64,000 nucleotides of DNA from Thermoanaerobaculia bacterium (GTDB lineage Bacteria; Acidobacteriota; Thermoanaerobaculia; Multivoradales; Multivoraceae), in NCBI GenBank assembly GCA_022822365.1, contig JAJEBV010000037.1, forward strand, positions 1-64,000. The letters are read 5' to 3'. Shown piece after piece: positions 15,076 through 23,842 of this stretch. The notes under the pieces are model-generated. The model did no database searches. It was not told the DNA's origin and worked only from the letters and a program-made list of their open reading frames with translations. Position 1 is the stretch's first letter. Every line of letters starts with the position of its first letter. The position numbers were made by a program, and so were the translations under genes.

Positions 15076-18000
15076 TCAGTGCGCGTCCTCGCCGTGGCCG
15101 GCGTCCTCGCCGTCGCCGTGATCCTCGGCCGGCGGCGCCGGCGTGATGTCGCGGTTCGGGTGGCGGATCTTCGCGAGGTACGTCGTCCGGGGCTTCGTGT
15201 GCAGGTCGTCGAGCAGGTTGTAGTTGCGTGGGCTCGCCTTCGCCTGGGAGACCCCGCTCGCCGCGTCCGTGATGTCGCCGAAGCGAATCGCTTCGGCCGG
15301 GCAGGCTTGCTGGCACGCGGTGACGACGTCGCCGTCGGCCAGGCCCCGGCCGTCCTGCTTGGCGTCGACCTTGGCCCGGCTGATTCGCTGGACGCAGTAC
15401 GTGCACTTCTCCATGACGCCCCGGGAACGGATCGTGACGTCCGGGTTCTTGCCCAGCTTCATCACCTCGGGGGTGTCCTTGGTGAAGTTGAAGTAGTTGA
15501 AGCGCCGCACCTTGTAGGGACAGTTGTTCGAGCAGTAGCGGGTGCCGATGCAACGGTTGTAGACCATCGCGTTCAGCCCTTCGCTGTCGTGCACCGTGGC
15601 CGCGACCGGGCAGACCTGCTCGCAGGGCGCGTTCTCGCACTGCATGCAGGGCACTGGCTGGAAGCTCGTCTGCGGCTCGGACGGGAGGTCGCGGACGAGG
15701 TCCCGGAGCATGCCGGCGGACTCTCCCTCGTCGGAGAAGTAGCGGTCGATGCGAAGCCAGTGCATCTCCCGGCCTTCCATTACCTGTTCCTTGCCGACGA
15801 TCGGGACGTTGTTCTCGCTCTGGCAGGCGATCATGCAGGCGTTGCAGCCGACGCAGGCGTTCAGGTCGATCGTCATGCCCCACTGCGGCGAGTCCTGGTA
15901 GGTCCACTCGTCCCACATCGAGTTCTCGTGCGGCTTCTCGCTGTGAGCGGTCGCGAAGTCGGGATGCCCCTCGAAGTAGTCGAGGTCCGCTTCGCGGACG
16001 ATCGGGCGCCCCTCCATCGAGTGGTGGTCCTGGGTCTGCGCCAGCGGGTAGGTGCCGCCGGTCGGGCTTAGCGTGCCGCGGGCCAGATGTGGCGCTTCCG
16101 AGGTGCGCAGCAGATAGGCGTTGCGACCGGGGCTGTGGCCCTCCAGGTTGGCGGCGCTCGCGATCCGGCCCGCGAAGTCGCGGCCGTAGCCGAGGTCGAT
16201 CGTCACGGCGTTGTCCGCCTGTCCCGGCACCTGCCAGACGGGAAGCTCGAGTTCCCGGCCGCCGGAGGTCACCGTAACGAGATCCTCGTTCTCGAGGCCC
16301 AGCGCGGCGGCGGTGGCGGGGCTGATCAGGGCGGCGTTGTCCCAGGTCAGCTTGGTCATCGCGTCCGGCAGCTCCTGGAGCCAGCCGTTGTTGGCGAAGC
16401 GACCGTCGTGGATCGCCGGAGAGCAGCGGAAGACGATCTCCAGATCGTCGCCCGCGGCGATCGGTTGGGCGGCGTCGCCTGCGGCGCGGACCGCGGCGGC
16501 GCCATCCTCGGGCGCGATCGCGGGGAGATCGGCCGCCGGCGCGGCGCTGCCGTCCAGCAGGCCGTCATGCAGCACCTTGCGCCAGGCGACTTCGAAATCG
16601 GAGAGCGCGACGGGGAACGGCAGCGACATCGGGTCGACCGGGACGGCCTCTTCCGTTTCGCCTTCTTCGCCGTCGCCCTCCGGGGCCGCTTCGGTTTCCG
16701 CCGCGGCCTCTGGCGCGGCCGCCGCGGCGACGGCCTCCCCGGCATCCTCCTCGAGCGGCAGGCCGAGGATCCCGGACCAGGTCTCGCGAACCAGGTCGCG
16801 GCCGTCGCGGGACTCGCCCGTTGCCGCCAGGGCTAGCACTTCGACCAGGCTCTTCGCGCCGTAGAGCGGCTCGATCAGAGGCTGCACGACGCTCGCCGTG
16901 CCGTCGGTGGCGCGGGCGTCGCCCCAGCTCTCGAGATAGTGGGCGAGCGGCAGGTGCCAGCGCGCGAAGCGGCTCGTCTCGTCCTGGTACGCGCCGACGT
17001 GGATGACCGCGCCCGCGTCGCCCAGGCTCTCGAGGGCCGCCGGGAAGTCGAGGTCGGCGGGAGCGCTGTAGGCGGGGTTGGCGCCCAGGATCAGCAGGCG
17101 GTCGACCGTGCCTTCCCGGATCGCCGACGCCAGGGCGGCAAGGTCTGCGTCGCTCGAGCCGCCGCTGTCGGGCGTTCGGTGGTACGTCACCGTCGACCCC
17201 GCGTTGCCGAGCGCGGAGTTCAGGGCGTAGACGGCGGCGTGGACGGCCGCCGGCTGGCGGTTGCCGGCGACGATCAGGCCGGCACCCCGGTGGGCGATGA
17301 GGTCCCGCGCGAGCGCGTCGACCCAGGCCTCGTCGATGTCGGCGGCGGGCGCGCCCGCGTCGAGCGGCAGTTCCAGGCCGTGACCCGCGAGCGCGTTGCC
17401 AAGGCGGGCGACGAAGGCGGCGACCCTGCCGCTCTGCAGCCGCAGGCGGTGGTCCGCGTTCGCAGCGGTCACCGAGTGGACGCCGTCGACGGTGTAATGG
17501 CGCAGCGGGCTGCCGCCGCCGTCCTCGTTCACGCGCCGGGCCCGGGAGTAACCGCGGAGGTTGCGAACGCCGTCGCCCTCGGTGCCGAGGAAGTCGGAAT
17601 CCAGGGTCAGCAGGATCTTCGCGTTGTCCAGGTGATAGAGCGCGTGGACGTGATCGCCGGCGGCGAGCGCCGTTCCCTGGTTGGCGTTCTCCTCGCTGAC
17701 CGGTTCCCAGGACACCCAGCGCGCCTGCGGGTAGCGGTCGAGGAGCGCTTCCTTGAGCCGGACCAGGGTCGGCGACGAGGACGGCTCGGCGAGAATGGCG
17801 AAGCCCGTCCCGTCGGCGGCGGGGCCGAGGTCGCCTTCGGTCCAGGCGGCCACGAAGTCGTCCCAGGAGGACGTCTCGTCGCCGAACCGCACGGACTTCG
17901 AGCGGTCGGGGTCGTACAGGTCGAGCATCGAGGCCTGAGCCCACACGCTCGATGCGCCCTCCGAGAACGGATGGAGCTCGTTGCCTTCGACCTTGGTCGG

Positions 18001-18360
18001 GCGTCCTTCGTGGCTCTCCACCAGCAGGCCGAGGGCGCGGCTGCCGAGCGGCATCGTCGTGGCGTAGGCCAGCGGAACGCCGGGGACCATGCCCTCCGGA
18101 GCGTCGACGTAGGGAACGATGTGTTCGACCGGGCGGCGAACGATGTCGCAGCCGGCCAGGCCGGCGAGCGACGCCGTACCACCCAGCATGGCGAGCACGC
18201 TGCGCCGGCTCACGCCGTCCCGCAGCAACTCGGGCGGCGCTTCCGACGCACCCTCCGGGAACTCACGCTCGAGGAGATCGACGGATCGGGGGTCGTCCTG
18301 AAGCTGCTCCAGGCTGCGCCAGTACGTTCTCTCCTGCCGCTTTCCGTTGCCGGCACTCAT
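15076..18360 (-). CDS. actB: Alternative complex III subunit B (MopB-like / four-cluster Fe-S fusion)
   Basis: 1094 aa. Start ATG at 18360 overlaps the actA stop (ATGA). A twin-arginine signal (SRRSVLAM, about residue 50) and GCDIV mark Tat export. Residues about 100-790 form a molybdopterin-oxidoreductase-like domain lacking the N-terminal cluster motif, interrupted by an acidic Ala/Glu linker around 540-575. Residues about 825-1040 hold the Fe-S part: CVGCNACMIAC, CMQCENAPCEQVCP, CIGTRYCSNNCP, and CTYC with CQQACP. This suits three 4Fe-4S and one 3Fe-4S cluster as in ActB. It passes electrons between the quinol site and hemes. The end is rich in His, Asp and Gly. Confidence 0.93.
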   Translation of the reverse strand: MSAGNGKRQERTYWRSLEQLQDDPRSVDLLEREFPEGASEAPPELLRDGVSRRSVLAMLGGTASLAGLAGCDIVRRPVEHIVPYVDAPEGMVPGVPLAYATTMPLGSRALGLLVESHEGRPTKVEGNELHPFSEGASSVWAQASMLDLYDPDRSKSVRFGDETSSWDDFVAAWTEGDLGPAADGTGFAILAEPSSSPTLVRLKEALLDRYPQARWVSWEPVSEENANQGTALAAGDHVHALYHLDNAKILLTLDSDFLGTEGDGVRNLRGYSRARRVNEDGGGSPLRHYTVDGVHSVTAANADHRLRLQSGRVAAFVARLGNALAGHGLELPLDAGAPAADIDEAWVDALARDLIAHRGAGLIVAGNRQPAAVHAAVYALNSALGNAGSTVTYHRTPDSGGSSDADLAALASAIREGTVDRLLILGANPAYSAPADLDFPAALESLGDAGAVIHVGAYQDETSRFARWHLPLAHYLESWGDARATDGTASVVQPLIEPLYGAKSLVEVLALAATGESRDGRDLVRETWSGILGLPLEEDAGEAVAAAAAPEAAAETEAAPEGDGEEGETEEAVPVDPMSLPFPVALSDFEVAWRKVLHDGLLDGSAAPAADLPAIAPEDGAAAVRAAGDAAQPIAAGDDLEIVFRCSPAIHDGRFANNGWLQELPDAMTKLTWDNAALISPATAAALGLENEDLVTVTSGGRELELPVWQVPGQADNAVTIDLGYGRDFAGRIASAANLEGHSPGRNAYLLRTSEAPHLARGTLSPTGGTYPLAQTQDHHSMEGRPIVREADLDYFEGHPDFATAHSEKPHENSMWDEWTYQDSPQWGMTIDLNACVGCNACMIACQSENNVPIVGKEQVMEGREMHWLRIDRYFSDEGESAGMLRDLVRDLPSEPQTSFQPVPCMQCENAPCEQVCPVAATVHDSEGLNAMVYNRCIGTRYCSNNCPYKVRRFNYFNFTKDTPEVMKLGKNPDVTIRSRGVMEKCTYCVQRISRAKVDAKQDGRGLADGDVVTACQQACPAEAIRFGDITDAASGVSQAKASPRNYNLLDDLHTKPRTTYLAKIRHPNRDITPAPPAEDHGDGEDAGHGEDAH

Positions 18361-19004
18361 CGGTGGCACCCCGTGCAGTCCTCGGGCGGCGCGAGCGCGC
18401 GTTCCGCGATCGCCAACTCGGCGAAGGCCTCGTGGTCGCCGGTCGGTATCCACTCCATGTCGGTCACCGCTTCGAGCGGCCGCAGGTGTGGCCCCGGGTC
18501 GCGGTGGCAATCGAGGCACCAGCTCATGCTCAGGGGTTCCACCTGGGACACGACCTCCATCTCATGGACCGGGCCGTGGCAGGTCCGGCAGCCGACACCG
18601 GCCCCGACATGGACGCTGTGGTCGAAGAAAGCGTAGTCGGGAAGGTTGTGGATGCGCACCCAGCGCATCGGACGATTCTGTTCGACGCTCTTGCGGATCG
18701 GCTCCAGCAGTTCGCTGTCCCGGACAGCGACGTGGTGGCAGTTCATGCAGACCTGGGTCGGAGGAACGTTGGAAACCGCCGACTCTTCGACCGAGGCGTG
18801 GCAGTAGCGGCAGTCGAGGCCGAGTTCGCCGACGTGGAGCGCGTGGCTGTAGGGCACCGGCTGCGCCGGCCGGTAGCCGACGTCGGTGTACTCGGGCGAG
18901 AAGAAGTACCAGATGCCGCCCACGACGACGGCGCCGACCACCGGCAGGGCGCCCGCCGCGTACAGCGGTAGCCTGAGGGTCCACTTGGGGAAGATCTGAG
19001 CCAA
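18357..19004 (-). CDS. actA: Alternative complex III subunit A, pentaheme cytochrome c
   Basis: 215 aa from a TTG at 19004. One N-terminal transmembrane anchor (LYAAGALPVVGAVVVGGIWYF) and five heme motifs: CRYCH, CMNCH, CRTCH, CLDCH and CTGCH. Extra histidines (HALHVGELG, FFDHSVHVG) can serve as distal ligands. Length, heme number and position before actB match ActA. It is the first gene of the leftward respiratory cluster, and a 110-bp divergent gap separates it from the SCO1-like gene. A hairpin at 19021-19039 lies in its leader. The rare TTG start with a weak ribosome site may lower translation. Confidence 0.92.
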   Translation of the reverse strand: MAQIFPKWTLRLPLYAAGALPVVGAVVVGGIWYFFSPEYTDVGYRPAQPVPYSHALHVGELGLDCRYCHASVEESAVSNVPPTQVCMNCHHVAVRDSELLEPIRKSVEQNRPMRWVRIHNLPDYAFFDHSVHVGAGVGCRTCHGPVHEMEVVSQVEPLSMSWCLDCHRDPGPHLRPLEAVTDMEWIPTGDHEAFAELAIAERALAPPEDCTGCHR

Positions 19005-19020
19005 GATTCCGTACCGAGAA

Positions 19021-19039
19021 GCAGGGTACGAAGCCCTGC
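19021..19039 (-). promoter_or_regulatory. Leader hairpin upstream of actA
   Basis: Stem GCAGGG / CCCTGC with a 7-nt loop, 17 bp upstream of the actA TTG. If transcription starts farther upstream the hairpin is in the mRNA leader and could affect initiation or stability. The rest of the 110-bp divergent gap shows no convincing promoter to my eye. Confidence 0.3.
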
Positions 19040-19114
19040 CCGATCCGAGGTCGCGCGGAGTGTACAGCGTGCTATCGAGGCGGTCAAAGCCGGGCGCCCG
19101 GATAGGCTCGGATC

Positions 19115-19771
19115 ATGTCCGAGGACCCTCATTCCGGCCTCGATGGAGCCGTGCGGGAACCTCGCAGGCGCCGGCTGAACCCCTGGCTTCTCGCGGCGCT
19201 GGCTGGTCTCGTCCTGATCCCGGCAATCAGGCCCCTGCTCCGGTTCGAGCCCGACCCGCCGCCGGTCCTCCGGCAGTTGCCGCAGTGGCGGCTCGTCGAC
19301 CAGAACGGAGAGTCGTTCGGCGGCGACGAGCTGGCGGGCGAGGTCTACGTTGCTTCCTTTCTGTTCACGCGCTGCGCCACGGTCTGCCCGCGCCTCACGG
19401 CCTCGCTGCGGCAGCTTCAGCGCCGCTACCGCGAGGAGGGCGTCGTCGGCGTGAGGTTGGTGAGCTTCACGGTCGACCCGGCGCACGACACGCCGGAGCG
19501 GCTCCGCGACTACGCGCAAAGCCGGAGTCTGGACCTGGAGAACTGGAGTCTCCTCACCGGCGCCGAGCCGAAGGTGCGTTCGGTGGTCGTCGACGGTTTC
19601 GCGCTCCCCATGGGAGAGCGTCTCGACCTCGCCGGCGGTCTGGTCGACGTCGCGCACGCGGCGCGACTGGCTCTCGTCGACCGCGACGGCGGAGTCCGCG
19701 GCTACTACGGCTCGGACGCAGTCGGCCTGGACGAGGTCTTCCACCGCACCCGGCAGATCCTGGCGGAGTAG
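19115..19771 (+). CDS. SCO1/SenC-family copper chaperone / thioredoxin-fold protein
   Basis: 218 aa. One N-terminal anchor (LLAALAGLVLIPAI) is followed by a thioredoxin-like domain. The copper motif CATVC (CxxxC) stands in FLFTRCATVCPRL and the third ligand His in VDVAHAARLALVD. SCO proteins deliver copper to the CuA site of cytochrome oxidase or act as periplasmic thiol reductases. The gene is divergent from actA, and SCO1 genes are common companions of ACIII/oxidase clusters. No heme-copper oxidase gene lies in the window, so its client is probably encoded elsewhere. Confidence 0.88.
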   Translation: MSEDPHSGLDGAVREPRRRRLNPWLLAALAGLVLIPAIRPLLRFEPDPPPVLRQLPQWRLVDQNGESFGGDELAGEVYVASFLFTRCATVCPRLTASLRQLQRRYREEGVVGVRLVSFTVDPAHDTPERLRDYAQSRSLDLENWSLLTGAEPKVRSVVVDGFALPMGERLDLAGGLVDVAHAARLALVDRDGGVRGYYGSDAVGLDEVFHRTRQILAE

Positions 19772-19772
19772 G

Positions 19773-19904
19773 GCCGGGACAGCCGAGGGAACGGGACGGA
19801 TTAGACGCCGGCCTGCGGCCGGCGGCGTTCAGCCGGCCGCCTGCGGCGGCAGCGGGTCGGAAGACCCGCGCACCCAGTCGGCCCGTTCCCTCGGCTGTCC
19901 CGGC
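19773..19904. repeat. Short-form repeat framed by a perfect 23-bp inverted repeat
   Basis: The arms at 19773-19795 and 19882-19904 are exact reverse complements (left arm begins GCCGGGACAGCCGAGGGAAC). Between them is a short-form element with stems GCCGGCC/GCCGCC and a GCGGGTC...GACCCGC hairpin. The left arm starts one base after the SCO1 stop codon. The right arm and part of the element encode the C-terminus of the diheme cytochrome on the other strand. It may be a bidirectional terminator or a small mobile element with its target. Confidence 0.75.
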
Positions 19905-21001
19905 GGTTCCATCTCCAGGATCCACTGACGGATCAGGGCCACGGACTCGACGTCGACGAGTCCACGACCGAGTTCGGGCATCATGATGCCCGGGTGCGTC
20001 GATTCGATCCGGTAGACGAGGATCGATTCGTCGGGCTTGCCGGGAACGACCCCGTAGAGGCGGTCGCCGGTCCCCTGACCGGCGGCGACCGGGTGCTTGA
20101 AGACGCCCAGTCTGGTCCGGTCCCGGTGTCCCTTGCGCAGGTCGAGTCCCGACGTGCGCCCGCTGCCCTTCAGGTTGTGGCAATGGGCGCAGTTGATGTC
20201 GAGCCAGGTGCGGGCCCGTTCGTCGACGCTGCCGGAGAGCCCGACGTTCCAGACCGGCGCGCGGGGCGCCTCGGCGGCCGGCGGCGCGCCCTCGAGGAAG
20301 CCCGTTCGCCGCCATCGCTCGAGCTGGTTCTCGGAGAGGGTGGAGCCGTCGGCCTCGGTGAAGACGAAGTTGCGGTTCAATTGCGCCGCCTGGAGGCCGA
20401 TCGGCAGCACGCGCTCGCCGTCCGTCCGGTGGCAGGTCTTGCACTGGTTCGCGTTCGGCACCCGGTAGGTGTGCTCGATCCTCGCGCCTTCGGCATCGAT
20501 CCATGACACCTCGAGCGGCCCGCCGACGATGGCAAGGTCGGCGTCGGTCAGTTCGGCGTTCCAGATGTACGGCAGGCCGACCCAGCCGTTCTCCTCGTGG
20601 ACCAGCAGCCTGGTTTCCAGGGGCTGGAGGCCTTCCTCGGGAACCCTGAAGTCCGCGGGGTAGGCGAAGGTCTTCGAGATGACCGTGCCGACCGGGAACT
20701 CGAACGGGCCCTCTCCGCGGTACAGCGCGGGTTCGACACCCCCGTCAGACCCCTCCGGCAGGCGGACGAAACGGAACTTCAGCGCGTAGTCCGAGAACAG
20801 CGCCGTGTTCAGATCGTAGGGCTCGACGCCGGCGGCCGGGATGTGGCTCGCGAGCTCCCCGGTGAACAGTCCCCAGGTCGAGAGCTTCGCCGGGTAGCGG
20901 CCGAACGGCCCCTGCCCGGAACCGCCCTCTCCAGCCGCGCAGCCCGCGAGCGCGAGTACGGCGATCGCGAGTGCCGCGGGTGGTGTGCTACGGAGCGCCA
21001 C
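19829..21001 (-). CDS. Diheme c-type cytochrome lipoprotein, TIGR03806/SO_2930-like
   Basis: 390 aa. The lipobox LALAGC marks it as a lipoprotein. Two heme motifs, CKTCH in NANQCKTCHRTDGE and CAHCH in DINCAHCHNLKG, and the early LSTWGLF and YDLNTALFSDYALKFRFVRLP blocks match the TIGR03806 family. The last 14 residues or so (VRGSSDPLPPQAAG) are read from the palindromic repeat, so the natural end may be earlier in relatives. It overlaps the beta-helix gene by 14 bp. The two families are known to occur as a pair with an unknown shared job outside the membrane. Confidence 0.82.
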   Translation of the reverse strand: MALRSTPPAALAIAVLALAGCAAGEGGSGQGPFGRYPAKLSTWGLFTGELASHIPAAGVEPYDLNTALFSDYALKFRFVRLPEGSDGGVEPALYRGEGPFEFPVGTVISKTFAYPADFRVPEEGLQPLETRLLVHEENGWVGLPYIWNAELTDADLAIVGGPLEVSWIDAEGARIEHTYRVPNANQCKTCHRTDGERVLPIGLQAAQLNRNFVFTEADGSTLSENQLERWRRTGFLEGAPPAAEAPRAPVWNVGLSGSVDERARTWLDINCAHCHNLKGSGRTSGLDLRKGHRDRTRLGVFKHPVAAGQGTGDRLYGVVPGKPDESILVYRIESTHPGIMMPELGRGLVDVESVALIRQWILEMEPPGQPRERADWVRGSSDPLPPQAAG

Positions 21002-22238
21002 CGGTCGCCGCGCCGAGATCGACCGGCTGGGGTACTGCCGGGAGCGAACCCTGATGCGCCGCCAGGTCCGTGCTCACCTTCGGTTCACCGCCCCTGAAGA
21101 CGGAACCGAGGTCGAGATTCACGAAGTCGGCGTCACCGTTGTTCTCGATGTAGAGCCGCAGGTCCGCGGGAACCTCTCCTTCGACCAGCTTGTCCGGGTT
21201 CGAAACCCCGTCCCAGACGATGTCAGGGAAGGCACCGCCGGCGAGGGCGACGAAGGCGTCCGCGAAGTCGCCGTTCGGGCCCTCGCCGCCGCCGATGAAC
21301 TCGTTGTCGTGAATGTAGACGCCTTCGGTGTACGGATCGTAGCCGGGGTCGTTGTAGGTGCGGCCGGTCGAGAGGTAGGAGATGACCGCCAGGTTCGAGT
21401 TCTGGTTGTGGTGGATCCGGTTCTCGAAGAGCTCGACGTTGTCGCTCGCCATCACGATGATCCCCGAACCGGCCGGGATCGTCGACACGATCGCGCCTTC
21501 CTTGCCGAAGTTCGGCAGGTTGTTCTCAACGATGTCGTTGTCGTAGACGCGGGCGTCGCGGCCGTCCTTGACGGGCAGTTCGGGCAGCGAGAAGACGAGC
21601 AGGCCGCCGGTGTTGCCGTGGGCCCGGTTGCCGTAGACGTCGGCGCCGGTCGTGTTCTCGATCTCGATGCCGGCCACGTTCTCCCAGACCTCGTTGCGCC
21701 GGACGACGACGTTGGCGGACTGGCCTACGTAGATGCCGGCATCGGATGCGCCGCGCACCCGGCTGTCCTCGATCAGGACGTTCGTGACCTGGACGGGGTA
21801 GAGCCCGTAGGCGCCGTTGTTCGTGTCGGGTCCGTTCGTCCATTCGACCCGGACACTCCGGAAGGCGGCTCCGGTGGTGCCCTCCACCTTGATGCCGTCG
21901 CCCCTGGTGTTCTCGACCGCGAGGTTCTCGACCGTGAAGTCGTCGGCGGTGGCGAGGAGCCCCTCGCCTCCGGTCCCCGGGGCCTGCGATGAGAAGTCGA
22001 GAATGGTCTCGTCCATCCCCTGGCCGCGCACGGTCACGCCCTCGACATCCAGGGACAGTGTGGCGTCGAGTTCGAAGCGTCCGGCGGCGAGTTCGATGAC
22101 CGCGCCGGGCTCGGCCGTCAGCAGCGCCTCCTGGAGCGTCCGGTGGTCGTTGTCTCCCGGACGCAGCGTTGCGTCCTCCTGCGCGCAGGCGGAAAGCGCG
22201 AGCAGGCAGACGGCGGTACAGAGAATGTGTTGTTTCAT
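20988..22238 (-). CDS. Parallel beta-helix lipoprotein, TIGR03805-like
   Basis: 416 aa from an ATG at 22238, with a lipobox (LLALSAC). The body is a right-handed parallel beta-helix with repeated short turns: VTVRGQGMDETILDF, FTVENLAVENTRGDGIKV, NVLIEDSRVRGASDAGIYVG, NVVVRRNEVWENVAGIEIEN and NVELFENRIHHNQNSNLAVI. Such repeats often bind or cut polysaccharides, but no catalytic set is evident. It is followed directly by the diheme cytochrome gene with a 14-bp overlap. This is the known two-gene arrangement, so the proteins probably work together at the outer or periplasmic face. Confidence 0.85.
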   Translation of the reverse strand: MKQHILCTAVCLLALSACAQEDATLRPGDNDHRTLQEALLTAEPGAVIELAAGRFELDATLSLDVEGVTVRGQGMDETILDFSSQAPGTGGEGLLATADDFTVENLAVENTRGDGIKVEGTTGAAFRSVRVEWTNGPDTNNGAYGLYPVQVTNVLIEDSRVRGASDAGIYVGQSANVVVRRNEVWENVAGIEIENTTGADVYGNRAHGNTGGLLVFSLPELPVKDGRDARVYDNDIVENNLPNFGKEGAIVSTIPAGSGIIVMASDNVELFENRIHHNQNSNLAVISYLSTGRTYNDPGYDPYTEGVYIHDNEFIGGGEGPNGDFADAFVALAGGAFPDIVWDGVSNPDKLVEGEVPADLRLYIENNGDADFVNLDLGSVFRGGEPKVSTDLAAHQGSLPAVPQPVDLGAATGGAP

Positions 22239-22311
22239 GGCTGGGGTCCATCTCCGGGTCGTTACCTGGCCGGCGGGATCATGCCATGATAGCCGCGAAA
22301 GGGGAGACCTC

Positions 22312-22815
22312 ATGCCGGGACGGATTGCAATCGCAGCGCTCGCCGTTGGCCTCGCGGGCGCGGCGGCCGCGGGGGACGACGGACCGGTTCCCGAGCCGGA
22401 GCCGATCGGCACGATGAGCGAGCTGATGATCAAGCTCATGTACCCGGCGTCGGACGCCATCCTCTACGTCGAGAGCCGTGCCCCGACCAACGAGGTCGAG
22501 TGGAACGAACTGCAGGCGCAGGCCCTCATCCTCGCCGAGTCCGCCAACCTGATCATGATGCCGAGCCGTGTCGTCGGCGACCGCGACGAGTGGATGCGCG
22601 ACGCCAGGCTGATGTTCGACGCCGGCGCCGCCGCCTACGAGGCCGCCCTCGAGCACGACCTGGACGCGCTGATCGCCCTGAACGAGCAGGTCTACATGTC
22701 CTGTGTCGTATGCCATCGCCGCACCCGGCCGGACTACGGGAGGAACTACAAGCGCTTCGAGGATCCGCCGGCGGAGGCAGTTCCTCCCGCAGGAGAAGAG
22801 GGGCGGTTGCCGTAG
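22312..22815 (+). CDS. Cytochrome c'-like (class II) monoheme protein
   Basis: 167 aa, ATG at 22312 preceded by GGGGAG. A signal peptide ends near AAAAG (about residue 20). The domain is helical, and its single heme motif, CVVCH, is close to the C-terminus (MSCVVCHRRTRPDYG), as in four-helix-bundle class II cytochromes. Such proteins bind nitric oxide or shuttle electrons in the periplasm. It is divergent from the beta-helix gene (73-bp gap) and 65 bp before the hydrolase gene. Confidence 0.75.
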   Translation: MPGRIAIAALAVGLAGAAAAGDDGPVPEPEPIGTMSELMIKLMYPASDAILYVESRAPTNEVEWNELQAQALILAESANLIMMPSRVVGDRDEWMRDARLMFDAGAAAYEAALEHDLDALIALNEQVYMSCVVCHRRTRPDYGRNYKRFEDPPAEAVPPAGEEGRLP

Positions 22816-22880
22816 GTCCGTCCCGGCCGTTCGCGGGCGACGCTGCTACGATGGCGCGCTCAACTCCAGGAGGTCAGAAC

Positions 22881-23816
22881 GTGAACTTGATCGAAGCTCG
22901 CAGGCGTTCGGCGACGTGCGCGGCGCTGCTGCTCGCGGCCGCGATTTTCCCGGCAGGGCTCGTGGCGGATGATTCCAACGCGGATGTCTGGGACCGGGTC
23001 GAACATCACACGGTGAAGAACGGCGACGTGGGGATCCACTACGTCACCCTCGGCGAGGGCGAGCCGGTCCTCTTCATCCACGGCTTTCCGGACATCTGGT
23101 ACAGCTACCGGCACCAGATGGCCGCTCTCGAAGGGGACTTCCGCGCCGCGGCGATGGACCTCCGCGGCTACAACCGCAGCGGCCAGCCGAAGCGGGTCGA
23201 GGACTACGCCATGCCTCACCTGCTGGCGGATGTGGCCGCCGTGATCGAGGATCTCGGCGCACCGATCAACCTGGTCGGCCACGACTGGGGCGGGGCGATC
23301 GCCTGGCGGTTCGCGATCGAGAATCCGGACAAGGTCAAGCGGTTGGTCATCATGAACCTCACGCACCCCCGCGGCTATGCGAACGTGATCGCGAACGCGA
23401 CCGAGGAGCAGCGCCGCAACGTCCAGTACGCCAGGAACTTCGCGTCGTCCGAGCCGGACGGCAGCCCGGTGCCGGAGGGGCTGCTCGGTCGCTACGAGAG
23501 CGAGGGCGAGAAGGTGGCCGGCCACTACCGCGAGGCGTTCTCCCGCTCCTACTGGGACGGCATGCTGAACTACTACCGGGCGAACTACGGCGGCGTCGCG
23601 GCGGGCGGCGAATTACCGAACCTCAAGATGCCCGTCCTCCAGTTCCACGGCCTCAAGGACACGGCGGTGGACAAGGACGGGCTCAAGAACACCTGGGACT
23701 GGGTCGACCGCGACTACACCCTGGTCACGGTGCCGACGGTCGGCCATTGGGTCCAGTTGGAGGCCGCCGACCTCGTTTCCGACACGATGCGCGCCTGGCT
23801 GCTGGCCAGAAAGTAG
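22881..23816 (+). CDS. Secreted alpha/beta hydrolase, epoxide-hydrolase-like
   Basis: 311 aa from a GTG at 22881 with an AGGAGG site 7 bp before it. A signal peptide covers about residues 1-30 (CAALLLAAAIFPAGLVA). The core has the oxyanion motif HGFPDIWYSYRHQM, the nucleophile elbow GHDWGGAIAW (Asp nucleophile, as in epoxide hydrolases and haloalkane dehalogenases) and a late VGHWVQLE histidine. Tyr-containing cap sequences (SRSYWDGMLNYYRANYGG) favour an epoxide hydrolase. It acts outside the cytoplasm. The NIPSNAP gene follows by 26 bp, suggesting one operon. Confidence 0.85.
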   Translation: MNLIEARRRSATCAALLLAAAIFPAGLVADDSNADVWDRVEHHTVKNGDVGIHYVTLGEGEPVLFIHGFPDIWYSYRHQMAALEGDFRAAAMDLRGYNRSGQPKRVEDYAMPHLLADVAAVIEDLGAPINLVGHDWGGAIAWRFAIENPDKVKRLVIMNLTHPRGYANVIANATEEQRRNVQYARNFASSEPDGSPVPEGLLGRYESEGEKVAGHYREAFSRSYWDGMLNYYRANYGGVAAGGELPNLKMPVLQFHGLKDTAVDKDGLKNTWDWVDRDYTLVTVPTVGHWVQLEAADLVSDTMRAWLLARK

Positions 23817-23842
23817 CGTCACAGCCGCAAGGAGAATCCAGC

